Positions 37,268 through 45,897 of a DNA stretch of 64,000 bases are shown here, in pieces (position 1 is the first letter of the stretch; each line of letters begins with the position of its first letter). The notes under the pieces are model-generated. The model did no database searches. It was not told the DNA's origin and worked only from the letters and a program-made list of their open reading frames with translations. This DNA is from Mesorhizobium loti (GTDB lineage: Bacteria; Pseudomonadota; Alphaproteobacteria; Rhizobiales; Rhizobiaceae), in the NCBI RefSeq assembly GCF_001510895.1, contig NZ_LPWA01000098.1:1-64000 (forward strand), in the 5' to 3' direction. Made by a program: the position numbers and the translations under genes.

Positions 37268-38091
37268 CACTATGCCCCAATTGCCCAGTGCAAAACTCGG
37301 AAACGAGAAATTATGTCAGACAAATACCCGGCCCGCAAGCTGGAATCCTCTTGACTTGAGCTGATTCGCGCATCACTTGTTCGGCCCTTGGACTAGCAAC
37401 CAATGCACGAGATCCGATTGATGTCGCCCTTGCATCTCGTTTTATAGCGGAAATAGCCGGCTAATCTAATTGGTCATTCGTTGTAATCTACCAACGAAAG
37501 TAGTATTATGGAGATATATCTACTTATCCGAAAATAAATTTCGCGTTATCTTTAGATTAATTCAATTAGATTATCTAGATATGTAGATACTTTATAGCAC
37601 CGGCGTGCATACTGTAACCGTCACCTCCCAACGCGGGCCCAACACCGAAAGAAAGGTCTTCTTCCGGACGGAGAATGGCTATTCGAGAATGCAGGAGCAA
37701 CGGCTGTTATTGGCGCAAGGCTGCCTGCGGTCCTTGCATTAGCGATGTCTACTTTTGATGAATCGACAGGACCTTAAAAATGACTGCCATGCGGCGCATC
37801 CCTGACAGGCAGCTTGGGACCGGCATCGGACTGTCAGGTTTCGGGACAGCAGGCAACCAGCTGACGCATGTGGTTGAAAACCTTTCGCGATCTTGCCGAG
37901 CGCGGCGGTCTTGCAACCTCACCGTCAACGCCCGCGTCGGTACCGTCGGGCATGAGCGCTTGCCATCGAGCCTGTCTTCAAGTCTTTTTGCCTGTCTAAT
38001 TGGCCCCGGTCTTGACAGAGCAGTGCTGCCATCCGATGCCGTCATTCGTATGTGACATTCGCCGGCTCCCGCCGAAGAAAGCGAAAGCTCA
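37268..38091. promoter_or_regulatory. AT-rich intergenic region with dyads
   Basis: About 820 bases with no supported gene. The segment 37,440-37,600 is strikingly AT-rich. It contains a dyad TTCGTTG (37477-37483)/CAACGAA (37492-37498), a palindrome AGATATATCT (37512-37521) and AGATTATCT (37568-37576). It lies upstream of the coiled-coil/OmpA/GTPase/cyclase set and probably includes its promoter. From 37,780 to 38,055 a plus-strand frame is open but shows no recognisable protein pattern. Confidence 0.5.
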
Positions 38092-38298
38092 ATGTTCCAG
38101 GACAATGCTGCCGTGAGCGTTGTGGTACCGGCCTCCAATGCCGAGCAAACCATCGACGCAACGCTTGCCCGCATCCGCCGGCAGACCCACCAGGCTCTGG
38201 ATATGGTGGTGGACGTCCCTGGGGACCGTTCCCGTTGGCAGGAAATCGCCAACTATGGTTCGGGACGCCTCTTCTACCTTCGAACCATGCGCGGGTAA
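38092..38298 (+). pseudogene. Truncated family 2 glycosyltransferase fragment
   Basis: A 68-residue frame whose start, VSVVVPASNAEQTIDATLARIRRQTH followed by DMVV, matches the opening strand-helix of a GT2 enzyme and the start of the intact gene that follows (VSIVVPAHNAEATLARSLDCLL). Similarity is lost after about residue 40, and the stop comes before the DxD region. It looks like a remnant of a duplicated glycosyltransferase gene; a short expressed peptide is possible. Confidence 0.5.
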
Positions 38299-38304
38299 GA
38301 CGGC

Positions 38305-41235
38305 GTGGCGCACAATCCCTTGGTTTCAATCGTGGTTCCCGCACACAATGCCGAGGCAACGCTGGCGCGCTCACTCGATTGCCTTCTCGATCAGGAAATC
38401 GTGGATTGGGAGGCGATCATCGTCGACGACGCCTCCACGGACCGCACCGCCGCGATCATCGCCGGCTATGTGGAGCGCGATGCCCGATTTCGGACGTTGA
38501 GCTCTTGCGCGTATAGCGCCGCGGGCGTGCGCAATAGCGGGATTTCGGCGGCGCGCGGCCACTGGCTCATGTTTCTGGATGCGGGCGATTGGGTGGATGC
38601 CAGCTTCCTTGCGAAAATGCTCGCCGCATTGAAAGCCGCTCCCGATGCAGTGGCCGCCTATTGCGGTTCTCAGCGCGTGATGCCCGATGGCGAACTCACC
38701 CCTTCGAGCATCTCAACCGAGGTTGCGATCCAGCCCTTCGAAACTTTCGCCCGCCGGTGTGCCGTTCGCACGCACGCGCTGCTGGTCGAACGGGAGACGA
38801 TTGTCGCGTTGGGCGGTTTCGATGTGTCGTTGCGCACCTGCGAAGACTGGGATCTGTGGCAGCGCCTCGCACGTCTAGGCAAACGTTGGGTGATGGTCGA
38901 CGAGCCGCTCGCTTTCCATTGCGTCAGCCCCATCCCGCTCGCCCGCAATTCGACGCAGATGCTGACAGATGCGGAAATCGTGATCGCCCGCGGCTTTTCT
39001 CCCGATCCCAGGGTCGAACACCCAGCATCGGCTCACGCCAATGGAGCGATCGAGGCGAACGGCGGTACCGCTTCGGAGGCACTCGCGTGGTTCCAGTTGT
39101 GGAACGCCGCGTCGGATTGCGGCCGCGGCTCGCGCTCGATCAATCCGCGGTTCCTGCGCGCGCTGCCGGCAGGACGTAAGTGGGCACGTGAGATCGCCAC
39201 GGTGGTCCTCGATGGCCTTACGGTAGGAAGCCTTTCGGTACCGACGCAATTGGCTGCCAGGTGGGACAGGTTTGGCGGCCCCCTCACCGAGTTGATCATC
39301 GAACTCGGCAAGGTCTGGGACGATCCCGCAGCGGGTCGCCGCGTCCAGTATCACCTTGAGCAAATGCTTCTCGACTCCGACGATCTTGCCGCGCCGCGCA
39401 GACTGGCGCGGACGCTCGGAATTCGCGTCGACGCGCGAAACCCGGTCTCGATCGAACTTCCGGAAGGTATCGATCAAATCTATGCCTATCTGATGATGGA
39501 CGGCCAGATCGAGGCTCGCGTGCAGTTCGGCGCACTCGGGAAAGTGACAAAGCGTCATTGGATTGAGTTGGCCCTGGATTTCGTGCCCCCTGAGCAGCTT
39601 GCATCGCAAACGGGCGCCGGTGCCGACAAGTCGTTCATGTTTGCAGCCAAGGCATCGTTGTCCATCGCGGAACGCCGGTCTGATCGGGACAGCCACTTCG
39701 GCAAACTCGCGCGGTTGGCCGCGGAGGCGCGGCGGCTGGTTCGGTCGAGCGCCGAACCTGCAGAGCGTCTTGCAGCGCCGCGCCGTGCACGAGCCGCGGA
39801 TGGGCACGACAATGATCGCACGTCGTTCTGGAATCGCCGTTTCGCGACCGAGGATCCCTGGAACTATCGTTCGCCCTATGAGCAGGAAAAATATGAGCGG
39901 CAGCTCGAAATTCTGCCTGCCGGCCGCATCGGACGGGCGCTTGAGCTGGCCTGCGCGGAGGGCCACTTCACGCGTCAGCTGGCGCCGCGAGTGGACCATT
40001 TGACCGCAACAGACATCTCCGACGTAGCCGTCGGGCGGGCGCGCGCGCGGTGCAGTGATCAGCCGAATGTCGAGTTCGGCGTACTGGATTTTTCCGCGGA
40101 CACGCTGCCGGGCGAGATGGATCTGATCGTCTGTTCGGAAGTGCTCTACTACCTGGATGATCTCGACGAGTTGCGGCGCATCGCCAAAAAAATCGTTGCG
40201 GCGTTGGCGCCTGGCGGCAGTTTCGTCAGCGCACACGCATTCGTGCTTCGTGACAATGTTGAAAGGACGGGCTTCGACTGGAATACATTCGGTGCCCAAG
40301 CGATCTCGGAGACGCTGGCAGCGACCGAAGGCCTCGTCCTCGAGCAATCGATCCAGACCGAGCTCTATCGCATAGACCGCTTCCGCCGCCTGTCACCGGA
40401 CGACGTGGCGACGGAACCGGTGATTGATCATGTGCCAATACGCGCGCCCATCGGTATTGGGGTCGCGCGAAATATCGTCTGGGGCGGGGCACGGGCCTTG
40501 CGCCGCGACGTCGCACGTAACGAGCGGCGGCAACATATCCCTGTCCTCATGTATCACGGTGTCGCCGATGATGGTCCGGCCGCCCTCGCCCGTTTCCGGC
40601 TGACGCCCGCCGCATTCGGCAGCCAGATGGCATGGCTGCGCGCCAATGGCTTTCACGCGATCACGTCCGAGCAGTTGGAATGGTTCATCGCCAACCGTCA
40701 ACCTTTCGTTGGCCGCCCAGTGCTCATCACCTTCGATGACGGCTTCCAGAATTTTGCCGACCATGCCTGGCCGATCTTGCGCGCGAACGACCTGACCGCG
40801 GAAGTGTTCCTGGTGACGGACTTGGTGGGTGAAAGTGCACAGTGGGACGCCGACAGCGGTCCGCCGACGCCGCTTATGGACGCCGGGACGGTGCGACGCC
40901 TCGCCGGCGAAGGTGCGTTCTTCGGAAGCCATCTGGCGACGCATCGCGCGATCGATGGTCTGTCGAGTTCTGACTTGGCCGCCGAGCTCCTGCGCTCTCG
41001 CATGTTCATCGAACGATGGACTGGTCGGGCAACCACGGCGTTCGCGGCACCCTTCTCTGTCACCGACCGACGGCTTGGCCGGCTGGCCAAGGAGTGCGGC
41101 TATCGGATCGGCTTCGGCGGCAAACATGGGCCGGCGGATCTCGATTGCGATCCCATCGATCTTCCGCGCATCGAGATTCGCGGGGATCGCTCGCTCGATG
41201 ACTTTGTTGCCCGTGTCGAGGCCGTGCTCGAATGA
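38305..41235 (+). CDS. Three-domain protein: GT2 glycosyltransferase, NodS-like methyltransferase, NodB-like deacetylase
   Basis: A 976-residue fusion with no frame break. Residues 1-about 230 are a family 2 glycosyltransferase (VSIVVPAHNAEATL, then WEAIIVDDASTDRT). Residues about 505-690 are a class I SAM methyltransferase resembling NodS (FWNRRFATEDPWNY, ALELACAEGHFTRQLA, VCSEVLYYLDDLDEL). Residues about 740-976 are a NodB-type polysaccharide deacetylase (VLMYHGV, LITFDDGFQNFADHA with the catalytic and zinc aspartates, GSHLATHRAI with zinc histidines). NodB, NodC and NodS make Nod factors as separate proteins. This fusion suggests synthesis or modification of an N-acetylated surface sugar; the product is unknown. 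The start is GTG 38305. Confidence 0.85.
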   Translation: MAHNPLVSIVVPAHNAEATLARSLDCLLDQEIVDWEAIIVDDASTDRTAAIIAGYVERDARFRTLSSCAYSAAGVRNSGISAARGHWLMFLDAGDWVDASFLAKMLAALKAAPDAVAAYCGSQRVMPDGELTPSSISTEVAIQPFETFARRCAVRTHALLVERETIVALGGFDVSLRTCEDWDLWQRLARLGKRWVMVDEPLAFHCVSPIPLARNSTQMLTDAEIVIARGFSPDPRVEHPASAHANGAIEANGGTASEALAWFQLWNAASDCGRGSRSINPRFLRALPAGRKWAREIATVVLDGLTVGSLSVPTQLAARWDRFGGPLTELIIELGKVWDDPAAGRRVQYHLEQMLLDSDDLAAPRRLARTLGIRVDARNPVSIELPEGIDQIYAYLMMDGQIEARVQFGALGKVTKRHWIELALDFVPPEQLASQTGAGADKSFMFAAKASLSIAERRSDRDSHFGKLARLAAEARRLVRSSAEPAERLAAPRRARAADGHDNDRTSFWNRRFATEDPWNYRSPYEQEKYERQLEILPAGRIGRALELACAEGHFTRQLAPRVDHLTATDISDVAVGRARARCSDQPNVEFGVLDFSADTLPGEMDLIVCSEVLYYLDDLDELRRIAKKIVAALAPGGSFVSAHAFVLRDNVERTGFDWNTFGAQAISETLAATEGLVLEQSIQTELYRIDRFRRLSPDDVATEPVIDHVPIRAPIGIGVARNIVWGGARALRRDVARNERRQHIPVLMYHGVADDGPAALARFRLTPAAFGSQMAWLRANGFHAITSEQLEWFIANRQPFVGRPVLITFDDGFQNFADHAWPILRANDLTAEVFLVTDLVGESAQWDADSGPPTPLMDAGTVRRLAGEGAFFGSHLATHRAIDGLSSSDLAAELLRSRMFIERWTGRATTAFAAPFSVTDRRLGRLAKECGYRIGFGGKHGPADLDCDPIDLPRIEIRGDRSLDDFVARVEAVLE

Positions 41236-41280
41236 ACAGTGAATGTTCGGTGTCCCGCCCGTCTACCCGTTCGCAAGTCT

Positions 41281-41470
41281 AATGGATGTCGCCCAGAAGT
41301 GTGCAACGACATGCATAAAAACAAAGACTAAAGCGCGTCGCCTGAATCCGTTTCGACGCGACGCGCTTTAGAACGGTTCACCGTTTCACGGAAACGGCGA
41401 ACCGCTCAATCTCTTTGTTTTCACGCAATTTCCGGACGGAAAACCGTTTCACACTTTTCCTGGAATTGCT
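41281..41470. repeat. Dispersed palindromic intergenic repeats, two families side by side
   Basis: The first part (41281-41370) matches 50,609-50,717 and ends in a perfect hairpin, AAAGCGCGTCGC (41330-41341)/GCGACGCGCTTT (41358-41369). The second part (41372-41470) contains GGTTCACCGTTTCACGGAAACGGCGAACC. Then, in reverse orientation, comes the element GCAATTTCCGGACGG to TTTTCCTGGAATTGC, also present twice at 62,211-62,310. The segment fills the gap between two convergent genes and could act as a bidirectional terminator. Confidence 0.8.
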
Positions 41471-42151
41471 CTATTGGGCGACCTGGGACACGGCTGACAT
41501 CAGCTCCTGCGGGTTTGCCGCCTCAAACATGTGTCGCCCACCCTCTGGAACCTCCGTGAAGCTCCAGCGGACGATCCCCTGCCGGTCCAGCAGGAACTGA
41601 CCTATCAGTTGTCCGTGTCCCGTTGCCATCATCTGCTCGTCGACTTCGGTCACTTCGTAATTGTCCTTCTTGTCGAGGAATTCGCTGGCCGCAAAAGGAT
41701 CCATGGGACCGGGCAACTCGCTTGGCATGTCGATCCGCATCTCCTTCACCGCTGCCATCGAAACCTTGTACGGCCAGATCGTCTCGTCTTGGGTGAATTC
41801 GAGATTGGGCAGTCCAAAGGCACGATGTGAAGCGCGCTCAGGATCGGAGGCTGCAAGCAGATTCGGCATCGGGTGGTAGCGGAAATAGAGGCGCGCCCGT
41901 TCGATCGGCGTGTTGACCACCGTCAGGCTCTGCACGCCCTTTTCGCGCAGCTCCGGATCAAGCCGCGCCTGGGCGGCGATATGGCGCCGGCAAAACGCAC
42001 AATGCAGACCTCGAAACAGGCCGACCAGAACCGGTTTTTGTCCGCGAAAGTCGTCAAGCGCGATCTTGCCTTCCTGGGTAATGGCGTCGAGCACCACGTT
42101 CGGCGCACGGTCGCCCGGTTGAAGCGGCACCAAATCAATATGCGCGGACAT
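41471..42151 (-). CDS. AhpC/TSA-family peroxiredoxin-like protein
   Basis: A 226-residue thioredoxin-fold protein. The motif LFRGLHCAFCRRHIAAQ carries two cysteines (C-x2-C) at the redox position after the first strand-helix pair, preceded by DFRGQKPVLVGLF. It has no signal peptide. ATG 42151 is preferred, with GGGAGG seven bases upstream; an in-frame TTG lies two codons earlier. It starts 18 bases after the large cyclase/ATPase gene on the same strand and is probably cotranscribed with it. Confidence 0.82.
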   Translation of the reverse strand: MSAHIDLVPLQPGDRAPNVVLDAITQEGKIALDDFRGQKPVLVGLFRGLHCAFCRRHIAAQARLDPELREKGVQSLTVVNTPIERARLYFRYHPMPNLLAASDPERASHRAFGLPNLEFTQDETIWPYKVSMAAVKEMRIDMPSELPGPMDPFAASEFLDKKDNYEVTEVDEQMMATGHGQLIGQFLLDRQGIVRWSFTEVPEGGRHMFEAANPQELMSAVSQVAQ

Positions 42152-42169
42152 TTTCAACCTCCCGCCCGG

Positions 42170-45100
42170 CTAGTCGAGAAAAGGCAGCACCACAAGCGCT
42201 TCCGGGTCGAGCCCGTGCTGGGCGCATATACCCTGCGCCAGGGAAAAGTAGCGTTCGGCCTCGGCCAGATTGTCGAAGTCGAGATTAAGCGTTGCAAGAC
42301 CATCATAGCACGGAAACAGCAGTTGGGGCTCGCCCGTTTCGCGGGCCACGTCCAGTGCTTCGTGGAACAAGCCAACCGCCAGTTCCGGACGGCCGTTGCA
42401 CTGATGGATCTGCCCCAGCACGATCAACGGCACCGGCAGGTGCTCGCGCTGGTCGAGCGCCCGGTCGATCTCGATGGCCTTCTCGGCAGCAGGCACGCCC
42501 TCCGTTGGGCAGCGATCCGTGAAAGTACAACAAGCGACCGCCAGGTTGGCCAGGAGGCGCGCCTGGAAACCCAAATCACCAACATGACGCGCCACTTCAA
42601 GACCGCGCCGACAGACCTCTATCGCCTGTGCCGGATTGATGGTCGTGTAAAGCACGCCGAGATTGGTGTAGCCGCGGCAGGCCGCGCCCAGCAGACCGGC
42701 GGCTTCGGCCAATTCAATGCTACGCTCGACCTGACGCACCGCTTCAAGGTCTCGCCCAAGGCGGGCCAGCGCGACAGCCTTGGTGTTGAGTGCCTCGGCG
42801 GTCACAAGAGTGGCATCACGCCCTAGCTCGGAGATATGCTCCGTTGTCAGATTGCGTACGCCATCCAGCGCCGCGTCTGCCCATTTTGCGGCGAGAGCGT
42901 GATCTCCGCTACGGAACGCCTGCCGGCCGCGTTCTTGCCACAGATGCGCCTGCTCGATCGGGGCATCCGCTCCTTCGAGGAGCACTGCCGCTTCAGCGTA
43001 GCGGGATTCTGCGCTGTCCCGCTTGCCGACGTCCCAGAGCAGCCGACCGATCTTACGCAAGACCCGCGCCGAAGCGACACGATCGGCTGCGCCGCGGTAT
43101 GCCTGCAACACCGCCTCGTAGTGGTGGTGGGCAATCTCGCGGCGGCCTGCCGGACCGCTCAAATCGGCAATACGCTCTGCGATTGCCAGTTTGAGCGGTG
43201 TTTGCCCGATCGCGTCTAACGCAGTCAGTGCTCGCTCGTAGAAACGAAGGGCGTCGTCATTGGCGTAAATCATGCGAGCCCGATCGCCCGCCGCCAGCAG
43301 GTAATTCGCGCCTCTTTCGCGCTCGGCGCTCTGTGCGAAATGATGACCGAGCACGGTCAGATCCTCGAGCCGTTCCGGCTTGTCGCCGCACAGTTGCTCC
43401 AAGGCGGCACCGACCCGCCCGTGGATGTCGGTCCGGCGTTGCAGGAGCAGATTCTGGTAGATCACGTCCTGCAGCAATGTTTGTGTAAAGCGGTAGCTTT
43501 GCGACGAGACCGAGCCTGATCCGGCGACTTCCTCGATGATTTCCGCATCGCAAAGCAGTTCGCAGCCGGCCTCTAGCCGGCCGGGATCGGCTGTCACGGC
43601 TTTCAGAAGTGTGGAATCGAAGCGCGGGCCGATGACCGCGGCTTCCTGGGCCAACCGGCGCACCTCTTGGGGCAGCCGGTCGATGCGAGCAAGCAACATC
43701 GCCTGGATAGTGGCGGGGATGTCGGTTGCGACCTGGCCTGCCACGGTCCGCCATCGCTGGCCCTCGCGCATCAGTACACCGCGATCGATAAGGCCGCGAA
43801 CGATCTCCTCTATAAAAAGGGGGTTGCCGCCCGCGCGCTCGAGGATCTGGTCGACAAGCCCTCCTGCGGACTTTACCCAGCTCTCGCCGAAAAGCGCCGC
43901 CAGCAGGCTGCGTCCGTCATCACGGTTGAGCGGCGGAAGCCTGAGCGCTGTGTGACTGACCCGACTGGAGTCGAGCTGGTCGTTGTCCGGCGCCGGACGA
44001 TGCGTGACCAGCAACATCAGCCGCGTGCGTTCCAACCTGTCCATCACGAAACGTAGCGCCTCGAGCGACGCGGCGTCGGCCCAGTGCAGGTCTTCGACGA
44101 CAATCAACAGCGCCGACAACGCAAGCCGCCGTTCGACGATTGTGCGGACTGCGTAGAGAATTTGCCGCCGCAGCTGCTCGGGCTCGACATGCTGCAAGGT
44201 GGCATCGGGGTCGCCGAGGCCCAGCACATGGTAGAGCAAAGGCATCAGCCGCTTCGCCTCCTCGCCCTGCAGGCCGAGATCGGTAAGCAAGGCTGCGAGC
44301 TTCCCCCGCATTTCGTCCCCATTGTCGTTTTGCATCATCCCGGCAGCGCTGCGCACCACTGCGCCCAGGGCGCCAAATGATTGTTCGCCCAGCGGCGAGC
44401 ACGTGGCCTGCCGCACGGCGACATTGCGAAAACGATCCTCGTCGCCGACGCGGGCGACGAACTCCTTCACCAGCCGCGATTTCCCGATACCGGCTTCTCC
44501 GACGAGGCGGACAAGTTGGGCCGAGCCGCCGCACGCCTGGTCAAGGCTCGCCAGCATTCTATTGAGCTCCGCGCCACGACCTATCATCGGCGCACTGAGG
44601 CCGAGCGCCTCGAGCCCACGCGCTGGGCGCGGCGCCGCAAGCGGTGCATGCAGTCGATGGACGAGCACACTGCCAGCCTTACCGCGAAGCACGACATCAC
44701 CTAGCGGCTCGTAAGAGAAGGCATGCCGGGTCAGCCTGTGAGTGAGCTCGCCCACCAGCACCTCACCCGGTGCGGCCAGCGATTGCAGGCGTTGCGCCGT
44801 ATTCACCGTGTCGCCGGTCACCGAATAGGATTTGGCGGTGCCGATGCCCAATCCACCAGTGACGACCGGACCAGTGTTTATGCCAATGTGGAGTAACAGA
44901 GGCGAGCCGGAGTGGGGGGTGCTTTGGCCGAGCCGCGTCGTCCGGGCGATCATGTCGAGTGCGGCGCGAAGCGCACGTTCCGGATCGTCCTCATGCGCGA
45001 CCGGCGCACCGAACAAAGCGAGCAGTGCATCGCCGATGAATTTGTCGACGAAACCACCAAAGTTTCGCACGGCTGCCGTCAATTCCTTGAACAGTTCGTT

Positions 45101-45466
45101 CTGCAGTGCTTGCATCACCTCGGGGTCGAGCTGCTCGCTGAGTGTCGTGAAACCGCAAAGGTCGGCGAACAGGACCGTTACCGTCCGGCGATCGGCGTCT
45201 GAGACGGGCTGCAGCCCATCGCCTTCGATGGTCGAAAGCAGCGACGGAGTTCGAGACGGCGGCACAATGGTCCGGCTTGGCGCAGGAGCGGGCCGTTCGA
45301 CGACTTTTGCGGGCGCACCGATGCTTGCCCCACATTTCGGACAGAACTCGAAATCAGGTGCGCAGAGGTAGCCGCAACTGGCGCATGGCACCGGCTGGCG
45401 CCTTCCGCACTTCGGACAGAAAGCGTAACCGCCCTCAATCTCGAAACCACAGCCCGAGCAGTCCAT
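42170..45466 (-). CDS. Adenylate cyclase with zinc ribbons, AAA-type ATPase and TPR repeats
   Basis: A 1,098-residue protein. Two zinc ribbons occupy residues 1-48 (CSGCGFEIEGGYAFCPKC and CASCGYLCAPDFEFCPKC). The class III cyclase domain is about 93-275, with metal aspartates D102 (VLFADLCGFTTL) and D146 (KFIGDALLALFG) and lysine K142. An ATPase domain follows with Walker A GEAGIGKS (323-330) and Walker B LLIVVEDLHWAD. The C-terminal half has TPR-like helices (AERYFSLAQGI). This is the known cyclase/STAND-ATPase/TPR architecture common in rhizobia. ATG 45466 opens the first zinc ribbon; a longer frame adds 39 unlikely residues. Confidence 0.9.
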   Translation of the reverse strand: MDCSGCGFEIEGGYAFCPKCGRRQPVPCASCGYLCAPDFEFCPKCGASIGAPAKVVERPAPAPSRTIVPPSRTPSLLSTIEGDGLQPVSDADRRTVTVLFADLCGFTTLSEQLDPEVMQALQNELFKELTAAVRNFGGFVDKFIGDALLALFGAPVAHEDDPERALRAALDMIARTTRLGQSTPHSGSPLLLHIGINTGPVVTGGLGIGTAKSYSVTGDTVNTAQRLQSLAAPGEVLVGELTHRLTRHAFSYEPLGDVVLRGKAGSVLVHRLHAPLAAPRPARGLEALGLSAPMIGRGAELNRMLASLDQACGGSAQLVRLVGEAGIGKSRLVKEFVARVGDEDRFRNVAVRQATCSPLGEQSFGALGAVVRSAAGMMQNDNGDEMRGKLAALLTDLGLQGEEAKRLMPLLYHVLGLGDPDATLQHVEPEQLRRQILYAVRTIVERRLALSALLIVVEDLHWADAASLEALRFVMDRLERTRLMLLVTHRPAPDNDQLDSSRVSHTALRLPPLNRDDGRSLLAALFGESWVKSAGGLVDQILERAGGNPLFIEEIVRGLIDRGVLMREGQRWRTVAGQVATDIPATIQAMLLARIDRLPQEVRRLAQEAAVIGPRFDSTLLKAVTADPGRLEAGCELLCDAEIIEEVAGSGSVSSQSYRFTQTLLQDVIYQNLLLQRRTDIHGRVGAALEQLCGDKPERLEDLTVLGHHFAQSAERERGANYLLAAGDRARMIYANDDALRFYERALTALDAIGQTPLKLAIAERIADLSGPAGRREIAHHHYEAVLQAYRGAADRVASARVLRKIGRLLWDVGKRDSAESRYAEAAVLLEGADAPIEQAHLWQERGRQAFRSGDHALAAKWADAALDGVRNLTTEHISELGRDATLVTAEALNTKAVALARLGRDLEAVRQVERSIELAEAAGLLGAACRGYTNLGVLYTTINPAQAIEVCRRGLEVARHVGDLGFQARLLANLAVACCTFTDRCPTEGVPAAEKAIEIDRALDQREHLPVPLIVLGQIHQCNGRPELAVGLFHEALDVARETGEPQLLFPCYDGLATLNLDFDNLAEAERYFSLAQGICAQHGLDPEALVVLPFLD

Positions 45467-45706
45467 CGAACAAGACCTCACCAGGGGCAATGACGGCGTC
45501 TCGCTACGCACCTCACGGCCGGGGTATTCACACAAGGATGAACCGATAGCCGTCGACCAGCAAGCGGCAACGCAAATGGGCATCGAGCGATCAGGTGGGG
45601 CCCGTGGCAGGGCGCTGCCGATTTAGGCGCCTGTGTGGCCGTCTTTTGCGAAAGTTCCCTCTCACCCTTCGTCTTCCTGCTATTGTGGAGATATGGAGAC
45701 GGACCC

Positions 45707-45889
45707 ATGAGCGAAAACCGCAAGCTAGCCGCAATCCTGGCAGCAGATGTGGTCGGATACAGCCGGCTCGCGAGCGCGGACGAAGGTCGTACCTTGGCGA
45801 GGTTGCGGACACTGTGCAGCGACCTGATCGATCCGATCATCGCAGTGCACAACTCAGGTCAGGCCCTGAACAGCAGCCGATCGCGATGA
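45707..45889 (+). pseudogene. Truncated class III adenylate cyclase, N-terminal fragment
   Basis: A 60-residue frame from ATG 45707, SENRKLAAILAADVVGYSRL, then SADEGRTLARLRTLCSDLIDPII. This is the start of the common rhizobial TPR-adenylate cyclase family, including the first metal aspartate (AADVVGYS). The frame ends after AVHNSGQALNSSRSR, long before the second metal aspartate, so it cannot be a working cyclase. It is a remnant next to a full-length cyclase gene. Confidence 0.65.
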
Positions 45890-45897
45890 AGTGAGGC

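Noticed and set aside
37780-38055. 91-codon plus-strand frame upstream of the glycosyltransferase fragment
   Set aside because: No similarity to a known pattern, weak start context and many arginine/serine residues typical of chance frames.
38875-40347. 490-codon open frame on the minus strand in the fusion gene
   Set aside because: Shadow of the multi-domain protein, whose motifs are intact in the plus frame.
45635-45706. Longer start for the truncated cyclase
   Set aside because: The added residues are not part of the cyclase family; ATG 45707 gives the normal SENRKLAAILAADVVGYS start.
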